Origin: Paramesorhizobium leguminum
GTDB taxonomy: Bacteria > Pseudomonadota > Alphaproteobacteria > Rhizobiales > Rhizobiaceae
Assembly (NCBI RefSeq): GCF_003217235.1
Contig: NZ_QJTF01000001.1
Coordinates: 246,032 to 310,031 of the forward strand
Length of the DNA stretch: 64,000 nt
Direction of reading: 5' to 3'
Of this stretch, positions 9,324 through 18,056 are shown piece by piece. Within the stretch, counting starts at the first letter, position 1, and every line of letters begins with the position of its first letter. The position numbers were made by a program, and so were the translations under genes. Under the pieces are notes generated by a model that saw nothing but the letters and a program-made list of their open reading frames with translations, searched no databases and had not been told where the DNA came from.

Positions 9324-10754
9324 ATGACGATACAGCCGGCAAGTCCCGATAAGACCGTACTCGACCGCTTTGCCGCCATTGTTGGCGAAAAGAACGCATT
9401 GCACACACCCGGCGATATCGCGCCCTATCTCATCGAACAGCGCGACCTCTATCACGGGCGCGCCGCGCTGGTATTGCGTCCCGGCTCGACTGAGGAAATC
9501 GCGCAAATCCTGAAACTCGCCACCGAAACCGGCACGCCCATCGTGCCGCAGGGCGGCAATACGGGCCTTGTCGGGGCACAGCAGCCGGATGAAACCGGCC
9601 GCGCCATCATCCTGTCCCTGTCGCGCATGAACCGCATCCGCTCCATCGACACAGCAGGCAATCTGGCGACGGTGGAGACCGGCGTCGTGCTGAAAAACCT
9701 GCAGGACGCGGCGGCGGAGGTGGGTCTGCTCTTTCCGTTGTCGCTCGGCGCGGAAGGCTCCTGCCAGATCGGCGGCAATCTCTCCTCCAATGCCGGCGGC
9801 ACGGCGGTTCTCGCCTATGGCAATATGCGCGAGCTCTGCCTTGGGCTGGAGGTGGTGCTGCCGACCGGTGAAATCCTTGAGGATTTGCGCTACGTCAAGA
9901 AGGACAACACCGGCTACGATCTGAAGGACCTCTTCATCGGCGCGGAAGGCACGCTTGGCGTCATCACCGCGGCGGTGCTGAAACTCTATCCGCAGCCGAA
10001 GGGCAAGGGCGTCGCCTATGCGGGTCTGAAGACCCCAGCCGATGCGTTGAAGCTCCTGGGCCTTGCCACCGAACATGCCGGCCCCGCGCTGACCGGTTTC
10101 GAGCTGATGCCGCGCATCGGCGTCGAATTCACCGCCAAACACGTCGAGGGCGTGCGCGATCCGCTGGAAAGCCCGCATGAATGGTATGCGCTGATCGACA
10201 TTTCCTCCTCGCGCTCATCCGACGACGCTCGCGCCATCCTTGAGACGATCCTGACCGAGGCCTATGAAGCCGACCTCGTGCAGGACGCCGCAATTGCCGA
10301 AAGTGTGGCGCAGGAAAAGATGTTTTGGAAAATGCGCGAGGAGATGTCGTGGGCGCAGAAGCCGGAAGGCGGCTCGATCAAGCACGATATCTCCGTGCCG
10401 GTCGCCTCCATCCCCGCTTTCATCGATGAGGCGGGCAGGGCGGTTCTGGAGATGATCCCAGGCGCCCGCATCGTCTGCTTCGGCCACATGGGCGACGGCA
10501 ATCTGCATTATAACATCTCGCAGCCGGTAGGGGCCGATAAGCAGGCCTTCCTCGTCCGCTGGGGTGAACTCAACCATCGTATTCATACGATTGTCGCAAG
10601 CTATGGCGGGTCGATTTCCGCCGAGCATGGCATCGGCCAGTTGAAGCGCGAGGAGCTCAAGCATTTCAAGAACCCGGTGGCGCTGGCGCTGATGAAGAAG
10701 ATAAAGGCCGCTTTCGATCCGGCGGGGATTATGAATCCGGGCAAGGTGATTTGA
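9324..10754 (+). CDS. FAD-linked 2-hydroxyacid dehydrogenase (GlcD/D2HGDH family)
   Basis: This 476-residue flavoprotein belongs to the vanillyl-alcohol-oxidase fold group that oxidises D-2-hydroxyacids such as glycolate, D-lactate or D-2-hydroxyglutarate. The FAD-binding half contains PIVPQGGNTGLVGAQQP near residue 73 and QIGGNLSSNAGGTAVLAYGN near 149. The C-terminal FAD-oxidase domain holds the metal and substrate motifs CFGHMGDGNLHYNIS near 390 and SAEHGIGQLKREEL near 434. ATG at 9324 is preceded by GGAAAGAGAAAG. The substrate cannot be told from sequence, and no GlcE or GlcF partner is adjacent, which favours a single-subunit D-2-hydroxyglutarate or D-lactate enzyme. Confidence 0.88.
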   Translation: MTIQPASPDKTVLDRFAAIVGEKNALHTPGDIAPYLIEQRDLYHGRAALVLRPGSTEEIAQILKLATETGTPIVPQGGNTGLVGAQQPDETGRAIILSLSRMNRIRSIDTAGNLATVETGVVLKNLQDAAAEVGLLFPLSLGAEGSCQIGGNLSSNAGGTAVLAYGNMRELCLGLEVVLPTGEILEDLRYVKKDNTGYDLKDLFIGAEGTLGVITAAVLKLYPQPKGKGVAYAGLKTPADALKLLGLATEHAGPALTGFELMPRIGVEFTAKHVEGVRDPLESPHEWYALIDISSSRSSDDARAILETILTEAYEADLVQDAAIAESVAQEKMFWKMREEMSWAQKPEGGSIKHDISVPVASIPAFIDEAGRAVLEMIPGARIVCFGHMGDGNLHYNISQPVGADKQAFLVRWGELNHRIHTIVASYGGSISAEHGIGQLKREELKHFKNPVALALMKKIKAAFDPAGIMNPGKVI

Positions 10755-10840
10755 GCTTTGGTTCGGTGGAATTTGGAAACGACGCGTGGTGCGTAGGCTG
10801 ATCTTGAAATTACGCATGGCTCGTAGTAAATTACCAGAGT

Positions 10841-11070
10841 GAACCGGGAGATTTCTCCCCCGGTTCGTTTCGCTAGATAAAGAATTGGACCCGCACGATA
10901 GCTTGCCAGCCCGTGCGGGTTTTCTTTATCGTCAGCGTGATCCTGATGGCTATGCTCATCATTTTCACTCCGTTCGAAGGCGAGGCGCTCGCCTGCGCTG
11001 GCGCAGCCCATCTTCGCCAGCGCGTCAGGGCTGGCTCCTGACGCATGCTGCTTCCGCTCTCGATTTCGTG
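10841..11070 (+). ncRNA. Candidate structured RNA element, copy 1 (five hairpins)
   Basis: Within the 572-bp gap from 10755 to 11327 five hairpins follow in order. H1 is GAACCGGGAG/CTCCCCCGGTTC (10841-10866). H2 is a terminator-like ACCCGCACG/CGTGCGGGT followed by TTTTCTTT (10889-10926). H3 is GGCGAGGCGCTCGCC (10979-10993), H4 GCGCTGGCG/CGCCAGCGC (10995-11023) and H5 GCGTCAGG/CCTGACGC (11022-11044). The same order, loops and flanks recur at 48887-49115 with different but still pairing stem bases in H1, H2, H3 and H5. It is placed on the plus strand because the T tract follows H2. Identity with any known RNA family is not claimed. Confidence 0.5.
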
Positions 11071-11249
11071 ACATTAGAGCAAGTTTAATAAAAGTGTTAA
11101 GCAGTTTCTTTCCAAAACCTTACCCCAATAGTTCCACTCTGCTAACCATCTGCCAAATCAGGAAAATTTAACCTAACTAATTAAGCTCGACGGTAATAAA
11201 GCGGGCCTATTGTCATCTCCAACGAGGCCGGAAACGGCCCGAAAAAGAC

Positions 11250-11301
11250 GGGAGACCGGAACACCGGCTCCTGAACGGCAGGGAGACCGGAATACCGGCT
11301 C
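11250..11301 (+). promoter_or_regulatory. Duplicated small hairpins in the leader of the DUF6101-like gene
   Basis: A 21-bp unit, GGGAGACCGGAA(C/T)ACCGGCTC, occurs twice (11250-11270 and 11281-11301) with one mismatch and 10 bp between. Each unit folds on itself through GAGACCGG/CCGGCTC. Another small stem, GGCCG/CGGCC, lies just upstream near 11226-11239. All lie within 110 bp before the start codon at 11328, so they may be part of a 5' leader. Function is unknown. Confidence 0.35.
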
Positions 11302-11327
11302 TCAGGAGAGACAGAGGCGTCTAGAAC

Positions 11328-11894
11328 ATGATGAACCAAGGGCTTAAGCCAGTATGGGCGGGCCGCGAATTGCGGCTGGATCCATTTCATTTTCCGCAGG
11401 TGGTGACCTATGCCACGCGCGATGAGGAGGGTGACATCACCTTCACCATCAACGAGCGTGGCGCGGTGATCCGGCGCATCTTGCCGGAAAGCGGGATACC
11501 AATGTCCATCGCGCTGCCCGCCCGCGCCTTCCAGGGCGTCACGGCCCGCGCGGTGGAGGATGAATTTGGCGAGATCACCGTGACGCTGGAACTGATGCAC
11601 ACGGACCCGCAGCTTTCTGTTCCGCTGCTCGTTGCGCATGATCTCGACGATGTGGCCGCCGACTGGCGCGCCTGGTCCGCGGCTTTCAACCTGCCGATGA
11701 TGCTGGTGGAGGAAGACGGCGTCGCCCGTCCGCTGGACGAAAGCACTGGCCCTGTCGGCGTCTCCACGCCCCAGCCGCGCCGCCAGGGCCAGGAACCCCG
11801 CCGCCGCCGCCCGCGCTTCCTGGCGCGCCGCAAGACCGGGACGCTGGGTGTCCGGCTGGTGATCTCAGGCGCGGAGATTATTGCGCGGAGGTAA
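11328..11894 (+). CDS. DUF6101-like protein of unknown function
   Basis: A 188-residue protein beginning MMNQGLKPVWAGRELRLDP, with no signal peptide or membrane segment. The first 140 residues are mixed and acidic, including FPQVVTYATRDEEGD and FGEITVTLELMHTDPQL. They are followed by a proline/arginine-rich stretch (PQPRRQGQEPRRRRPR, near 146-161) that could bind nucleic acid or membranes. The sequence resembles a small alphaproteobacterial family I recall as DUF6101. Either ATG at 11328 or 11331 could start it. It is preceded by the paired hairpins at 11250-11301 and followed directly by a palindromic repeat. Confidence 0.7.
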   Translation: MMNQGLKPVWAGRELRLDPFHFPQVVTYATRDEEGDITFTINERGAVIRRILPESGIPMSIALPARAFQGVTARAVEDEFGEITVTLELMHTDPQLSVPLLVAHDLDDVAADWRAWSAAFNLPMMLVEEDGVARPLDESTGPVGVSTPQPRRQGQEPRRRRPRFLARRKTGTLGVRLVISGAEIIARR

Positions 11895-11896
11895 GA

Positions 11897-11980
11897 TTAG
11901 GGCAGTAGGGCAGTAAGTGAGTAGGGCAATATGTGTTCTTTTTAACATACTGCCCTACTGCCCTATTGCCTTACTGCCTT
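11897..11980. repeat. AGTRRGS-type palindromic array, copy 1
   Basis: The left arm reads as degenerate GGGCAGTA, GGGCAGTAAGTGAGTA and GGGCAATA units. The right arm is their reverse complement (ACTGCCCTACTGCCCTATTGC), separated by a T-rich loop. The right arm contains the stop and last codons of the enoyl-CoA hydratase on the minus strand, while the left arm begins right after the stop of the plus-strand gene. It would form a long hairpin in either transcript. Confidence 0.8.
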
Positions 11981-12724
11981 GCCCTTCGTCAAAAATGCCA
12001 TCACCGCCTCGCGGGCTTCCTGCGAGGTGAGACGTTCACCGAAATGTTTTGCCTCCCGCGCGATGCGCTCGCTGACCGGCTCATCTGGGCCGCGCAGTAG
12101 CGCCTTGGTGATTTGCATTGCCTCCGGCGGGCGGGCGGCGATGGCTTGCGCCGCTTCCAGCACGGCGGATTCCAGTTCCGCCGGCTCGACGATGCGGTAA
12201 ACGATCCCTGCCTCTTTGGCAGCATCTGCCGAAAACCCTTCCCCCAGCGCCAGCAGCGCGAAGGCCTTCTGGTGACCCATCAAGCGGGGCGCGAGGAGGC
12301 TCGACCCGGCCTCCGGAACGAGCCCCAGATCGACAAAAGGCGTGCGAAACAGGGATTGCGGCGTGGCGAAGGTCAGGTCGCAATGAAGATGCATCGTGGT
12401 GCCGATGCCGATGGCGAGGCCGTCCACGCCGGAGACGACCGGCTTCTTCGCGGTTGATAGCGCATGGAGAAAATCCAGAATTTCGGCTCCAAGCGAGCCG
12501 CCGCTCGCCGCCACCATGAAATCCTGCATGTCGTTGCCGGCGCAAAATGCGCCGGGCTGACCTAGAAAAACATGCACCCGAATAGTCTCATCGGAGTCAC
12601 CCGTGCGTAGCGCCTCGGCCATCGCCGCATACATGGCGCGGGTGAGTGCATTCTTTTTTTCGGGACGCGCAATGCGAATGACCTGTACCGATTTGATGCG
12701 TTCGATGATGATGTGTTCGGACAC
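11963..12724 (-). CDS. Enoyl-CoA hydratase/isomerase family protein
   Basis: This 253-residue crotonase-fold protein probably hydrates or isomerises an enoyl-CoA. The oxyanion-hole region AFCAGNDMQDF lies near residue 60, and the second signature VDGLAIGIGTTMHLHCDLTFAT near 100-121. ETIR and GLVPEAGSS follow the family pattern, where the last contains the usual catalytic-acid position. The protein begins MSEHIIIERIKSVQVI and has no targeting signal. It is upstream of an acyl-CoA dehydrogenase on the same strand, separated by a repeat, which suggests a shared fatty-acid or related acyl-CoA pathway. Its last codons (KAVRQ) come from the palindromic array at 11897-11980. Confidence 0.88.
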   Translation of the reverse strand: MSEHIIIERIKSVQVIRIARPEKKNALTRAMYAAMAEALRTGDSDETIRVHVFLGQPGAFCAGNDMQDFMVAASGGSLGAEILDFLHALSTAKKPVVSGVDGLAIGIGTTMHLHCDLTFATPQSLFRTPFVDLGLVPEAGSSLLAPRLMGHQKAFALLALGEGFSADAAKEAGIVYRIVEPAELESAVLEAAQAIAARPPEAMQITKALLRGPDEPVSERIAREAKHFGERLTSQEAREAVMAFLTKGKAVRQ

Positions 12725-12763
12725 TCGAGTTCACTCCTTAATGCGTCGATTCCGGCTATTGCG

Positions 12764-12965
12764 CCCTCCTTCCCCCTTGCGGGGTTGAGGAGCGTTCGGC
12801 CGCAGGCCGAGGAAAAGCCAACGATTTGGCTTTTCCAGCGACGAACGCCCGCGTTAGCGGGCGGATGGGGGTGGTGACGTGCGCGCTTACAACAAAGATC
12901 GTAACACAGACGTCTCCACCCCCACCCGACCCTTCGGGCCACCCTCCCCGCAAGGGGGAGGGAGG
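12764..12965. repeat. Family B palindromic element, copy 1 (with extra internal segment)
   Basis: The outer arms CCCTCCTTCCCCCTTGCGGGG and CCCCGCAAGGGGGAGGGAGG are inverted repeats. Internal arms include AGCGGGCGGATGGGGGTGG and CCACCCCCACCCGACCC. This copy carries an additional hairpin-rich stretch, TTCGGCCGCAGGCCGAGG and AAAGCCAACGATTTGGCTTT, not seen in the others. Further copies are at 30848, 35751, 36547 and 42451. Confidence 0.8.
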
Positions 12966-12968
12966 AGT

Positions 12969-14738
12969 TCAATCCTGCAATGCCGCACCGGCGGCCATGA
13001 GGCTCTCAGCACCATGCATGACGCGATGTTTCAACGCCGTCGTTTCGTTCAGGAGATTTTCCGCATAGAAACGGCAAATCGCGGAACGCGCGGCATCACC
13101 GTCGGCAAGCGCGCCCTTGGCAAGATAAGCGCCCCCGGCGGCAAGTCCGAAAAGCCTCAGATAAGGCGTCGCGCCGCAAAGCGCTTCGGCAAGTTGCCCT
13201 TCGGCCAAGGCCTTTTGCAGGTACAGCGTCGCCTCTTCGAGATCGGCAAGCGCTGCCGAAAGGCACTTGGCGGTTTCGCCCAGTTCCGGGCGATTGCTCG
13301 CTGCCGCCTGATAGGCAATGGCGACGAGTTCCGCGATATAGCCCTTCACATGCTCGCCATTGCCAAGCGGCAGCTTCCGCTGCACCAGATCGATCGCCTG
13401 AATGCCGTTGGTGCCTTCATAGATCGGCGTGATGCGCACGTCACGCCAGAGCCGCGCCGCGCCGGTCTCCTCGATAAAGCCCATGCCGCCATGCACCTGA
13501 ATGCCGAGCGAAGCGGCCTCCATTCCGACATCCGTGCCGAAAGCCTTCGCCACCGGGGTCAACAGGCTGGCGCGGTCGGCCCAATGACGGGCCTCGTCGC
13601 CTTCGCTCACGCGCGCCATGTCCAGCGCATGGGCGCAGGCATAGGCGATGGCCCGCGCGCCTTGCGTCAGCCCCTTCATGGTCAGCAGCGTGCGCTGGAT
13701 ATCGGGGTGCTCGATGATCGGGCTCATCTCGCCGCCGGCCTTAGCCCCTGGCGCGCGGCCCTGCCGCCGTTCGCGGGCAAACGCCAGCGCCTTCTGGTAG
13801 GCCGCTTCCGCCACCGCCACGCCCTGGATGCCGACAAGCAGCCGGGCATTGTTCATCATCGTGAACATGCAGGCGAGGCCGTGATTTTCCTCGCCCACCA
13901 GCCAGCCCTTCGCGCCTTCGCCGGATGTGCCGTCGCCATAGATCATGGTGCAGGTGGGGGAGGCGTGAATGCCGAGCTTGTGCTCGATGCCGGCGCAGAA
14001 CACCTCATTGCGCGGTCCAAGCGAGCCATCGGGATTTACCAGGAACTTCGGTACGAGAAACAGCGATATGCCCTTTGTCCCCGCGGGCGCGTCGGGCAGC
14101 CTTGCCAGCACCAGATGGACGATATTGTCCGTCATGTCGTGCTCGCCATAGGTGATGAAAATCTTCTGGCCGAAGAGGCTGTATGTGTCGTCGCCATTGC
14201 GCGTCGCGCGCGCCTTGAGTGCGCCAAGATCGGAGCCCGCTTGCGGCTCCGTCAAATTCATCGTGCCGGTCCACTCACCGGAGATGAGCTTTGGCAGGTA
14301 AAGCGCCTTCAACTCATCGGAAGCATGTTTTTCCAGCGCTTCGACCGCGCCCATTGTGAGCGTCGGCGCCAGCGCGAAGGCGACGGAACCGGCGTTCCAC
14401 ATCTCCGATACGGCGACGGAAAGCATCGCCGGCAGCCCCTGGCCGCCATAGGCCTCATCGCCCGTCAGCGCATTCCAGCCGCCCGCGGCCCAGTCGGTGT
14501 AGAGTTCCTTCCAGCCCGGCGCGGTGGTGACGACGCCATCCTGCAGCTTCGTGCCATGCTTGTCGCCGGTTTCAGCCAGGGGCGCGATCCGCTCACCGGC
14601 AAATTTCGCCGCCTCCTCCAGAATGGCATCGACAAGATCGGCGGAAAGCTCGCCAAAGCGCTTTTCCTCAAGCGCTTCGTCCAGCCCGGCAACCTGCTTC
14701 AGCGTATGGGCAATATCCTTGATGGGCGCGCGATACAT
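12969..14738 (-). CDS. Acyl-CoA dehydrogenase with C-terminal extension (DmdC/FadE-like)
   Basis: A 589-residue flavoprotein that probably introduces the 2,3-double bond into an acyl-CoA. The middle domain shows TEPQAGSDLGALKARA near residue 163, and the C-terminal domain shows HGGMGFIEETGAARLWRD and the base-bearing segment ITPIYEGTNGIQAIDLVQ near 420-437. It then has an extra 140-residue helical domain, as in the 590-600 residue group that includes methylmercaptopropionyl-CoA dehydrogenase DmdC. The neighbouring crotonase could act on its product. The DmdC reading is speculative; a general short- or medium-chain role is equally possible. Start ATG at 14738 has GGAGGAGAA before it. Confidence 0.88.
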   Translation of the reverse strand: MYRAPIKDIAHTLKQVAGLDEALEEKRFGELSADLVDAILEEAAKFAGERIAPLAETGDKHGTKLQDGVVTTAPGWKELYTDWAAGGWNALTGDEAYGGQGLPAMLSVAVSEMWNAGSVAFALAPTLTMGAVEALEKHASDELKALYLPKLISGEWTGTMNLTEPQAGSDLGALKARATRNGDDTYSLFGQKIFITYGEHDMTDNIVHLVLARLPDAPAGTKGISLFLVPKFLVNPDGSLGPRNEVFCAGIEHKLGIHASPTCTMIYGDGTSGEGAKGWLVGEENHGLACMFTMMNNARLLVGIQGVAVAEAAYQKALAFARERRQGRAPGAKAGGEMSPIIEHPDIQRTLLTMKGLTQGARAIAYACAHALDMARVSEGDEARHWADRASLLTPVAKAFGTDVGMEAASLGIQVHGGMGFIEETGAARLWRDVRITPIYEGTNGIQAIDLVQRKLPLGNGEHVKGYIAELVAIAYQAAASNRPELGETAKCLSAALADLEEATLYLQKALAEGQLAEALCGATPYLRLFGLAAGGAYLAKGALADGDAARSAICRFYAENLLNETTALKHRVMHGAESLMAAGAALQD

Positions 14739-14805
14739 GAATTCTCCTCCGGTCGTTCCAGGAAAAGAGCTATCGGCTCATTACGTAAACGTCAATTGTC
14801 CTATC

Positions 14806-14911
14806 GTCATTCTCGGGCTTGTCCCGAGAATCTACCATAAGAAAAAGATAAGCGATTACCGTCCTGACTGATCAACCCTCGGTAGATTCTCGGGACAAGC
14901 CCGAGAATGAC
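14806..14911. repeat. Family C palindromic element, copy 1
   Basis: Arms GTCATTCTCGGGCTTGTCCC and GGGACAAGCCCGAGAATGAC are perfect inverted repeats, each itself a smaller hairpin (TCTCGGGCTTGTCCCGAGA). The centre (ATAAGCGATTACCGTCCTGA) is asymmetric. The same element appears in reverse orientation at 21491-21596. It lies between purD and the acyl-CoA dehydrogenase. Confidence 0.85.
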
Positions 14912-14946
14912 GGCCAGAGCGAGGCTGTTCTGACAAAATCTAAGCG

Positions 14947-16230
14947 TCAGCTGTCCGCCTTCTCCCGCTCCACCGCCCGCCAGCCGATATCTGACCGGCA
15001 GAAGCCGCCGGGCCAATCGATGGCGTTAACGCCGGCATATGCCTTGGCCTGCGCTTCCGCCACCGTCTTGCCCGTAGCGGTGACATTGAGCACACGACCG
15101 CCATTGGCGACGAGTTCGCCGTCCTTCATCGCCGTGCCTGCATGGAAAACCTGCACATCGGGCAGGCTCAAAGCCTCATCCAGCCCCTTGATCACGCTGC
15201 CTTTTTCCGGCGAGGCCGGATAGCCCTTCGCCGCCATCACCACGGTCAGCGCGGGATCATCGCTCCAGCGGATCGAGATCTGGTCGAGCATCCCATCGGC
15301 GGCGGCGTTGAGCAGGAGCAGCAGGTCGTCCTTCAGCCGCGTCATCAGCACCTGGCATTCCGGATCGCCGAAACGGGTGTTGTATTCGATGAGCTTCGGG
15401 CCATCCTTCGTGATCATCAGCCCGGCGAAGAGGACGCCGGAGAAAGGCGCGCCGATTTCCGCCATGCCGCGCATGGTCGGTTCGATCAGCTCGCGCATGG
15501 TGCGATCCACCATTTCCGGCGTCATCACGGGCGCGGGCGAATAGGCGCCCATGCCGCCGGTATTGGCGCCGGTATCGCCGTCGCCCACGCGCTTGTGGTC
15601 CTGCGCGGTGCCGAAGGGCAGCGCCGTCTTGCCGTCGCAGATGCAGAAGAAGCTTGCTTCCTCGCCGTCGAGATATTCCTCGACCACCACCTCCGCCCCG
15701 GCGGAACCGAACGCGCCCTCGAAGCAGGCATCGACCGCATCGAGCGCCTCGTCCAGCGTCATGGCGACCACCACGCCCTTGCCTGCGGCAAGCCCATCCG
15801 CCTTGACGACGATGGGCGCGCCTTGCTCGCGGATATAGGCTTTCGCCTTCGGCGCATTGTTGAAGCGGCCATAGGCCCCGGTCGGGATGTCGAAGCGGGC
15901 GCAGAGATCCTTGGTGAAGCCCTTGGAGCCCTCAAGCTGCGCCGCCGCCTTGGAAGGGCCGAACACCTTGATGCCAGCCGCCCGCAGATCGTCGGCAATG
16001 CCGGCAACGAGCGGCGCTTCCGGGCCGACGACGACGAGATCGATGGCATTTTCCTTGCAGAAGGCGATGACATCAGCATGATCGGCAACATCGAGCGCAA
16101 CGCAGGTCGCGACCTCGGCAATGCCCGGATTGCCCGGCGCGCAATAGAGTTGTTCCAGAACCGGAGAGGCCGCGATTTTCCATGCCAGCGCGTGCTCGCG
16201 TCCGCCTGAACCGATCAACAGGACTTTCAT
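14947..16230 (-). CDS. purD: Phosphoribosylamine-glycine ligase
   Basis: This ATP-grasp ligase joins glycine to phosphoribosylamine in purine synthesis. The 427-residue product starts [18 protein letters not shown], the canonical N-terminus, which fixes the start at 16230 (GGAG eight bases upstream) rather than at the longer frame opening at 16290. Characteristic parts are [13 protein letters not shown] near 35, [16 protein letters not shown] near 138 and [16 protein letters not shown] near 285. The gene is divergent from ubiA; the two starts are about 60 bp apart and share a promoter region. Confidence 0.97.
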   Translation of the reverse strand: MKVLLIGSGGREHALAWKIAASPVLEQLYCAPGNPGIAEVATCVALDVADHADVIAFCKENAIDLVVVGPEAPLVAGIADDLRAAGIKVFGPSKAAAQLEGSKGFTKDLCARFDIPTGAYGRFNNAPKAKAYIREQGAPIVVKADGLAAGKGVVVAMTLDEALDAVDACFEGAFGSAGAEVVVEEYLDGEEASFFCICDGKTALPFGTAQDHKRVGDGDTGANTGGMGAYSPAPVMTPEMVDRTMRELIEPTMRGMAEIGAPFSGVLFAGLMITKDGPKLIEYNTRFGDPECQVLMTRLKDDLLLLLNAAADGMLDQISIRWSDDPALTVVMAAKGYPASPEKGSVIKGLDEALSLPDVQVFHAGTAMKDGELVANGGRVLNVTATGKTVAEAQAKAYAGVNAIDWPGGFCRSDIGWRAVEREKADS

Positions 16231-16288
16231 GGGCCTTGCTCCATCTACGTTAGAAGAATAGGAAATGGTCGAAATTGAAGGAACCGTC

Positions 16289-17293
16289 ATGGCGCAGGAC
16301 GAACTACACGGAACGATTCAGTCGCGCAATGCACAAGGCCGCGTCATGGATGCGCCCTCCGGCCATTGGGTCTACCGCGCATTGCCGCAAAGGCTGTGGC
16401 CCTATGCGCAGCTGGCGCGATGGGACAGGCCGATCGGCTGGCAATTGCTGCTCTGGCCCTGCTGGTGGTCGGTCGCGCTGGTCGCGGCGGCGGGAGCCAC
16501 CAGGCCTGGGGTAAGCGACTGGTCGCTCATCCCTTCGCCATGGCATCTCGTCCTGTTCCTCATCGGCGCAATCGCCATGCGCGGCGCGGGCTGCACCTAT
16601 AATGACCTCATCGATCAGGAGATCGACGACAAGGTGGCCCGCACCCGCTCGCGCCCGCTGCCGTCAGGGCAGGTGACGCGCCGCCAGGCAAAGATATTCC
16701 TCGTCCTGCAGGCGCTTATCGGCCTCGCCGTGCTCCTGCAGTTCAACCTGTTCACAATTGTGCTTGGCGTCAGTTCGCTCCTGATCGTCGCGGCCTATCC
16801 CTTCATGAAGCGGATCACCAACTGGCCGCAACTGGTGCTGGGACTCGCTTTCTCCTGGGGCGCGCTCATGGGCTGGGCCGCCGACAAGGGAAGCTTGGCC
16901 CTCCCGCCGCTCCTGCTTTACGCCGGCGCGATCCTCTGGACTATCGGCTACGACACGATTTACGCGCATCAGGACAAGGAGGACGACGCGCTGGTCGGCG
17001 TCCGCTCCACCGCCCGCCTGTTTGGCACCCGGACGAAGGAAGCGCTGCTCGTGCTTTATGGCGGCGCGCTGGGGCTATTCCTCGCCGCCTTCGCCACGGC
17101 GGATGTGCCGTTCCCGGCAATCGCCGGCCTGCTCGCCGCCGGCGCGCATATGTATCGCCAGATCGCCACACTCGATATCGACAATCCGTCCGAATGCCTC
17201 CGGCTGTTCAAGTCGAACAATATGGTCGGCTGGCTGATTTTCCTGGGGCTGGTGCTCGGGACGTTATGGGTGGCATTGAAGCCAGTGGTTTAG
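16289..17293 (+). CDS. ubiA: 4-hydroxybenzoate polyprenyltransferase
   Basis: An integral membrane prenyltransferase that attaches the polyprenyl chain to 4-hydroxybenzoate in ubiquinone synthesis. The 334-residue protein shows both aspartate motifs of the superfamily: [19 protein letters not shown] near 102 and [18 protein letters not shown] near 223. About eight hydrophobic segments are present. ATG at 16289 is preferred because GAAGGA precedes it; an earlier ATG at 16265 would add eight residues. The terminal stop lies at the very start of the repeat array at 17291. Its substrate chain is presumably made by the polyprenyl synthase at 964-1980. Confidence 0.95.
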   Translation: MAQDELHGTIQSRNAQGRVMDAPSGHWVYRALPQRLWPYAQLARWDRPIGWQLLLWPCWWSVALVAAAGATRPGVSDWSLIPSPWHLVLFLIGAIAMRGAGCTYNDLIDQEIDDKVARTRSRPLPSGQVTRRQAKIFLVLQALIGLAVLLQFNLFTIVLGVSSLLIVAAYPFMKRITNWPQLVLGLAFSWGALMGWAADKGSLALPPLLLYAGAILWTIGYDTIYAHQDKEDDALVGVRSTARLFGTRTKEALLVLYGGALGLFLAAFATADVPFPAIAGLLAAGAHMYRQIATLDIDNPSECLRLFKSNNMVGWLIFLGLVLGTLWVALKPVV

Positions 17294-17409
17294 TGAACAG
17301 TGAGATAGTGAACAGTGAGATAGTGAACAGTGAGATAGTGAACAGTGAGATAGTGAACAGTGAGATAGTGTGGGAAACTGCTCACTGCTCACTGCTCACT
17401 GCTCACTGC
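17291..17409. repeat. AGTRRGS-type palindromic array, copy 2 (15-bp unit x5)
   Basis: Five perfect tandem copies of GTGAACAGTGAGATA start at 17293, 17308, 17323, 17338 and 17353. After GTGTGGGAAA come four CTGCTCA heptamers that are complementary to the left units. The ubiA stop codon is the first three bases and pdxH ends just after the array, so it sits exactly between convergent genes. It differs from CRISPR in having no spacers. Confidence 0.9.
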
Positions 17410-17410
17410 C

Positions 17411-18031
17411 TCACGGATAAAGCCGCGCCTTCTCCCACCCCCCCTCGGACGTCTCCCGCGTAAACACCACCCGATCGTGCAGCCGAAAAGGACGGTCATG
17501 CCAGAACTCGATCGAGACGGGGCGTAGCCGGAAGCCGGACCAATGCGGCGGGCGAGGAATCTCGCCGATGGCATGGCGCGCCGTATATTCGGCGACGGCC
17601 TTTTCCAGCGCAAAGCGGCCTTCCAGCGGGCGCGATTGCTTCGAGGCCCAGGCGCCGATGCGGCTGCCGCGCGGGCGCGAGGCGTAGTAGGCATCGGCCT
17701 CCGAATCGCTCACCTGCTCCACCGGCCCACGTATCCGCACCTGCCTGCGCAGCGATTTCCAGTGGAAGCACATGGCGGCCTTTTGCGAAGCCAGTATCTC
17801 GCGCCCTTTCTGGCTTTCATAATTTGTGTAAAAGGTAAACCCGCGCTCGTCAAAGTCCTTCAAAAGCACCATTCTGGCGTTGGGCATGCCGTTTTCATCG
17901 ACCGTCGCGAGCGCTAGAGCGTTTGCATCGTTCGGTTCTGATTTCGCCGCGTCCGAAAGCCACTCGGCGAAGAGTTGAAACGGCTCTTGCGCCTGCGTAA
18001 AGTCACTGCTTGTTAACTCGATATCGCTCAT
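17411..18031 (-). CDS. pdxH: Pyridoxamine/pyridoxine 5'-phosphate oxidase
   Basis: This FMN-dependent oxidase converts pyridoxamine or pyridoxine 5'-phosphate to pyridoxal 5'-phosphate. The 206-residue protein has the expected size and motifs: [20 protein letters not shown] near 58, [19 protein letters not shown] near 85, [16 protein letters not shown] and, at the C-terminus, [14 protein letters not shown]. It is a cytoplasmic dimer in known cases. The gene stands alone, convergent with ubiA and followed by the tandem array. Confidence 0.95.
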   Translation of the reverse strand: MSDIELTSSDFTQAQEPFQLFAEWLSDAAKSEPNDANALALATVDENGMPNARMVLLKDFDERGFTFYTNYESQKGREILASQKAAMCFHWKSLRRQVRIRGPVEQVSDSEADAYYASRPRGSRIGAWASKQSRPLEGRFALEKAVAEYTARHAIGEIPRPPHWSGFRLRPVSIEFWHDRPFRLHDRVVFTRETSEGGWEKARLYP

Positions 18032-18056
18032 AGTTCCGCCTCGTCAGCAAATTTCA

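Noticed and set aside
12969..14738. Firm assignment as DmdC in dimethylsulfoniopropionate breakdown
   Set aside because: Length and C-terminal extension fit, but the same form is used by other acyl-CoA dehydrogenases and no other dmd gene except a generic crotonase is nearby.
12879..14840. A 653-codon open frame on the plus strand
   Set aside because: It runs opposite the acyl-CoA dehydrogenase and mirrors high-GC third positions; its product is arginine- and histidine-rich without any recognised domain. The same holds for the plus-strand frames at 15142-16209 (opposite purD) and 34219-35160 (opposite tldD) and the minus-strand frame at 29356-30936 (opposite dxs).
17291..17409. Possible CRISPR array
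   Set aside because: The direct repeats are 15 bp with no spacers, and the second half is simply the reverse complement. The AGCTCAC run at 45052 is likewise a plain tandem repeat.
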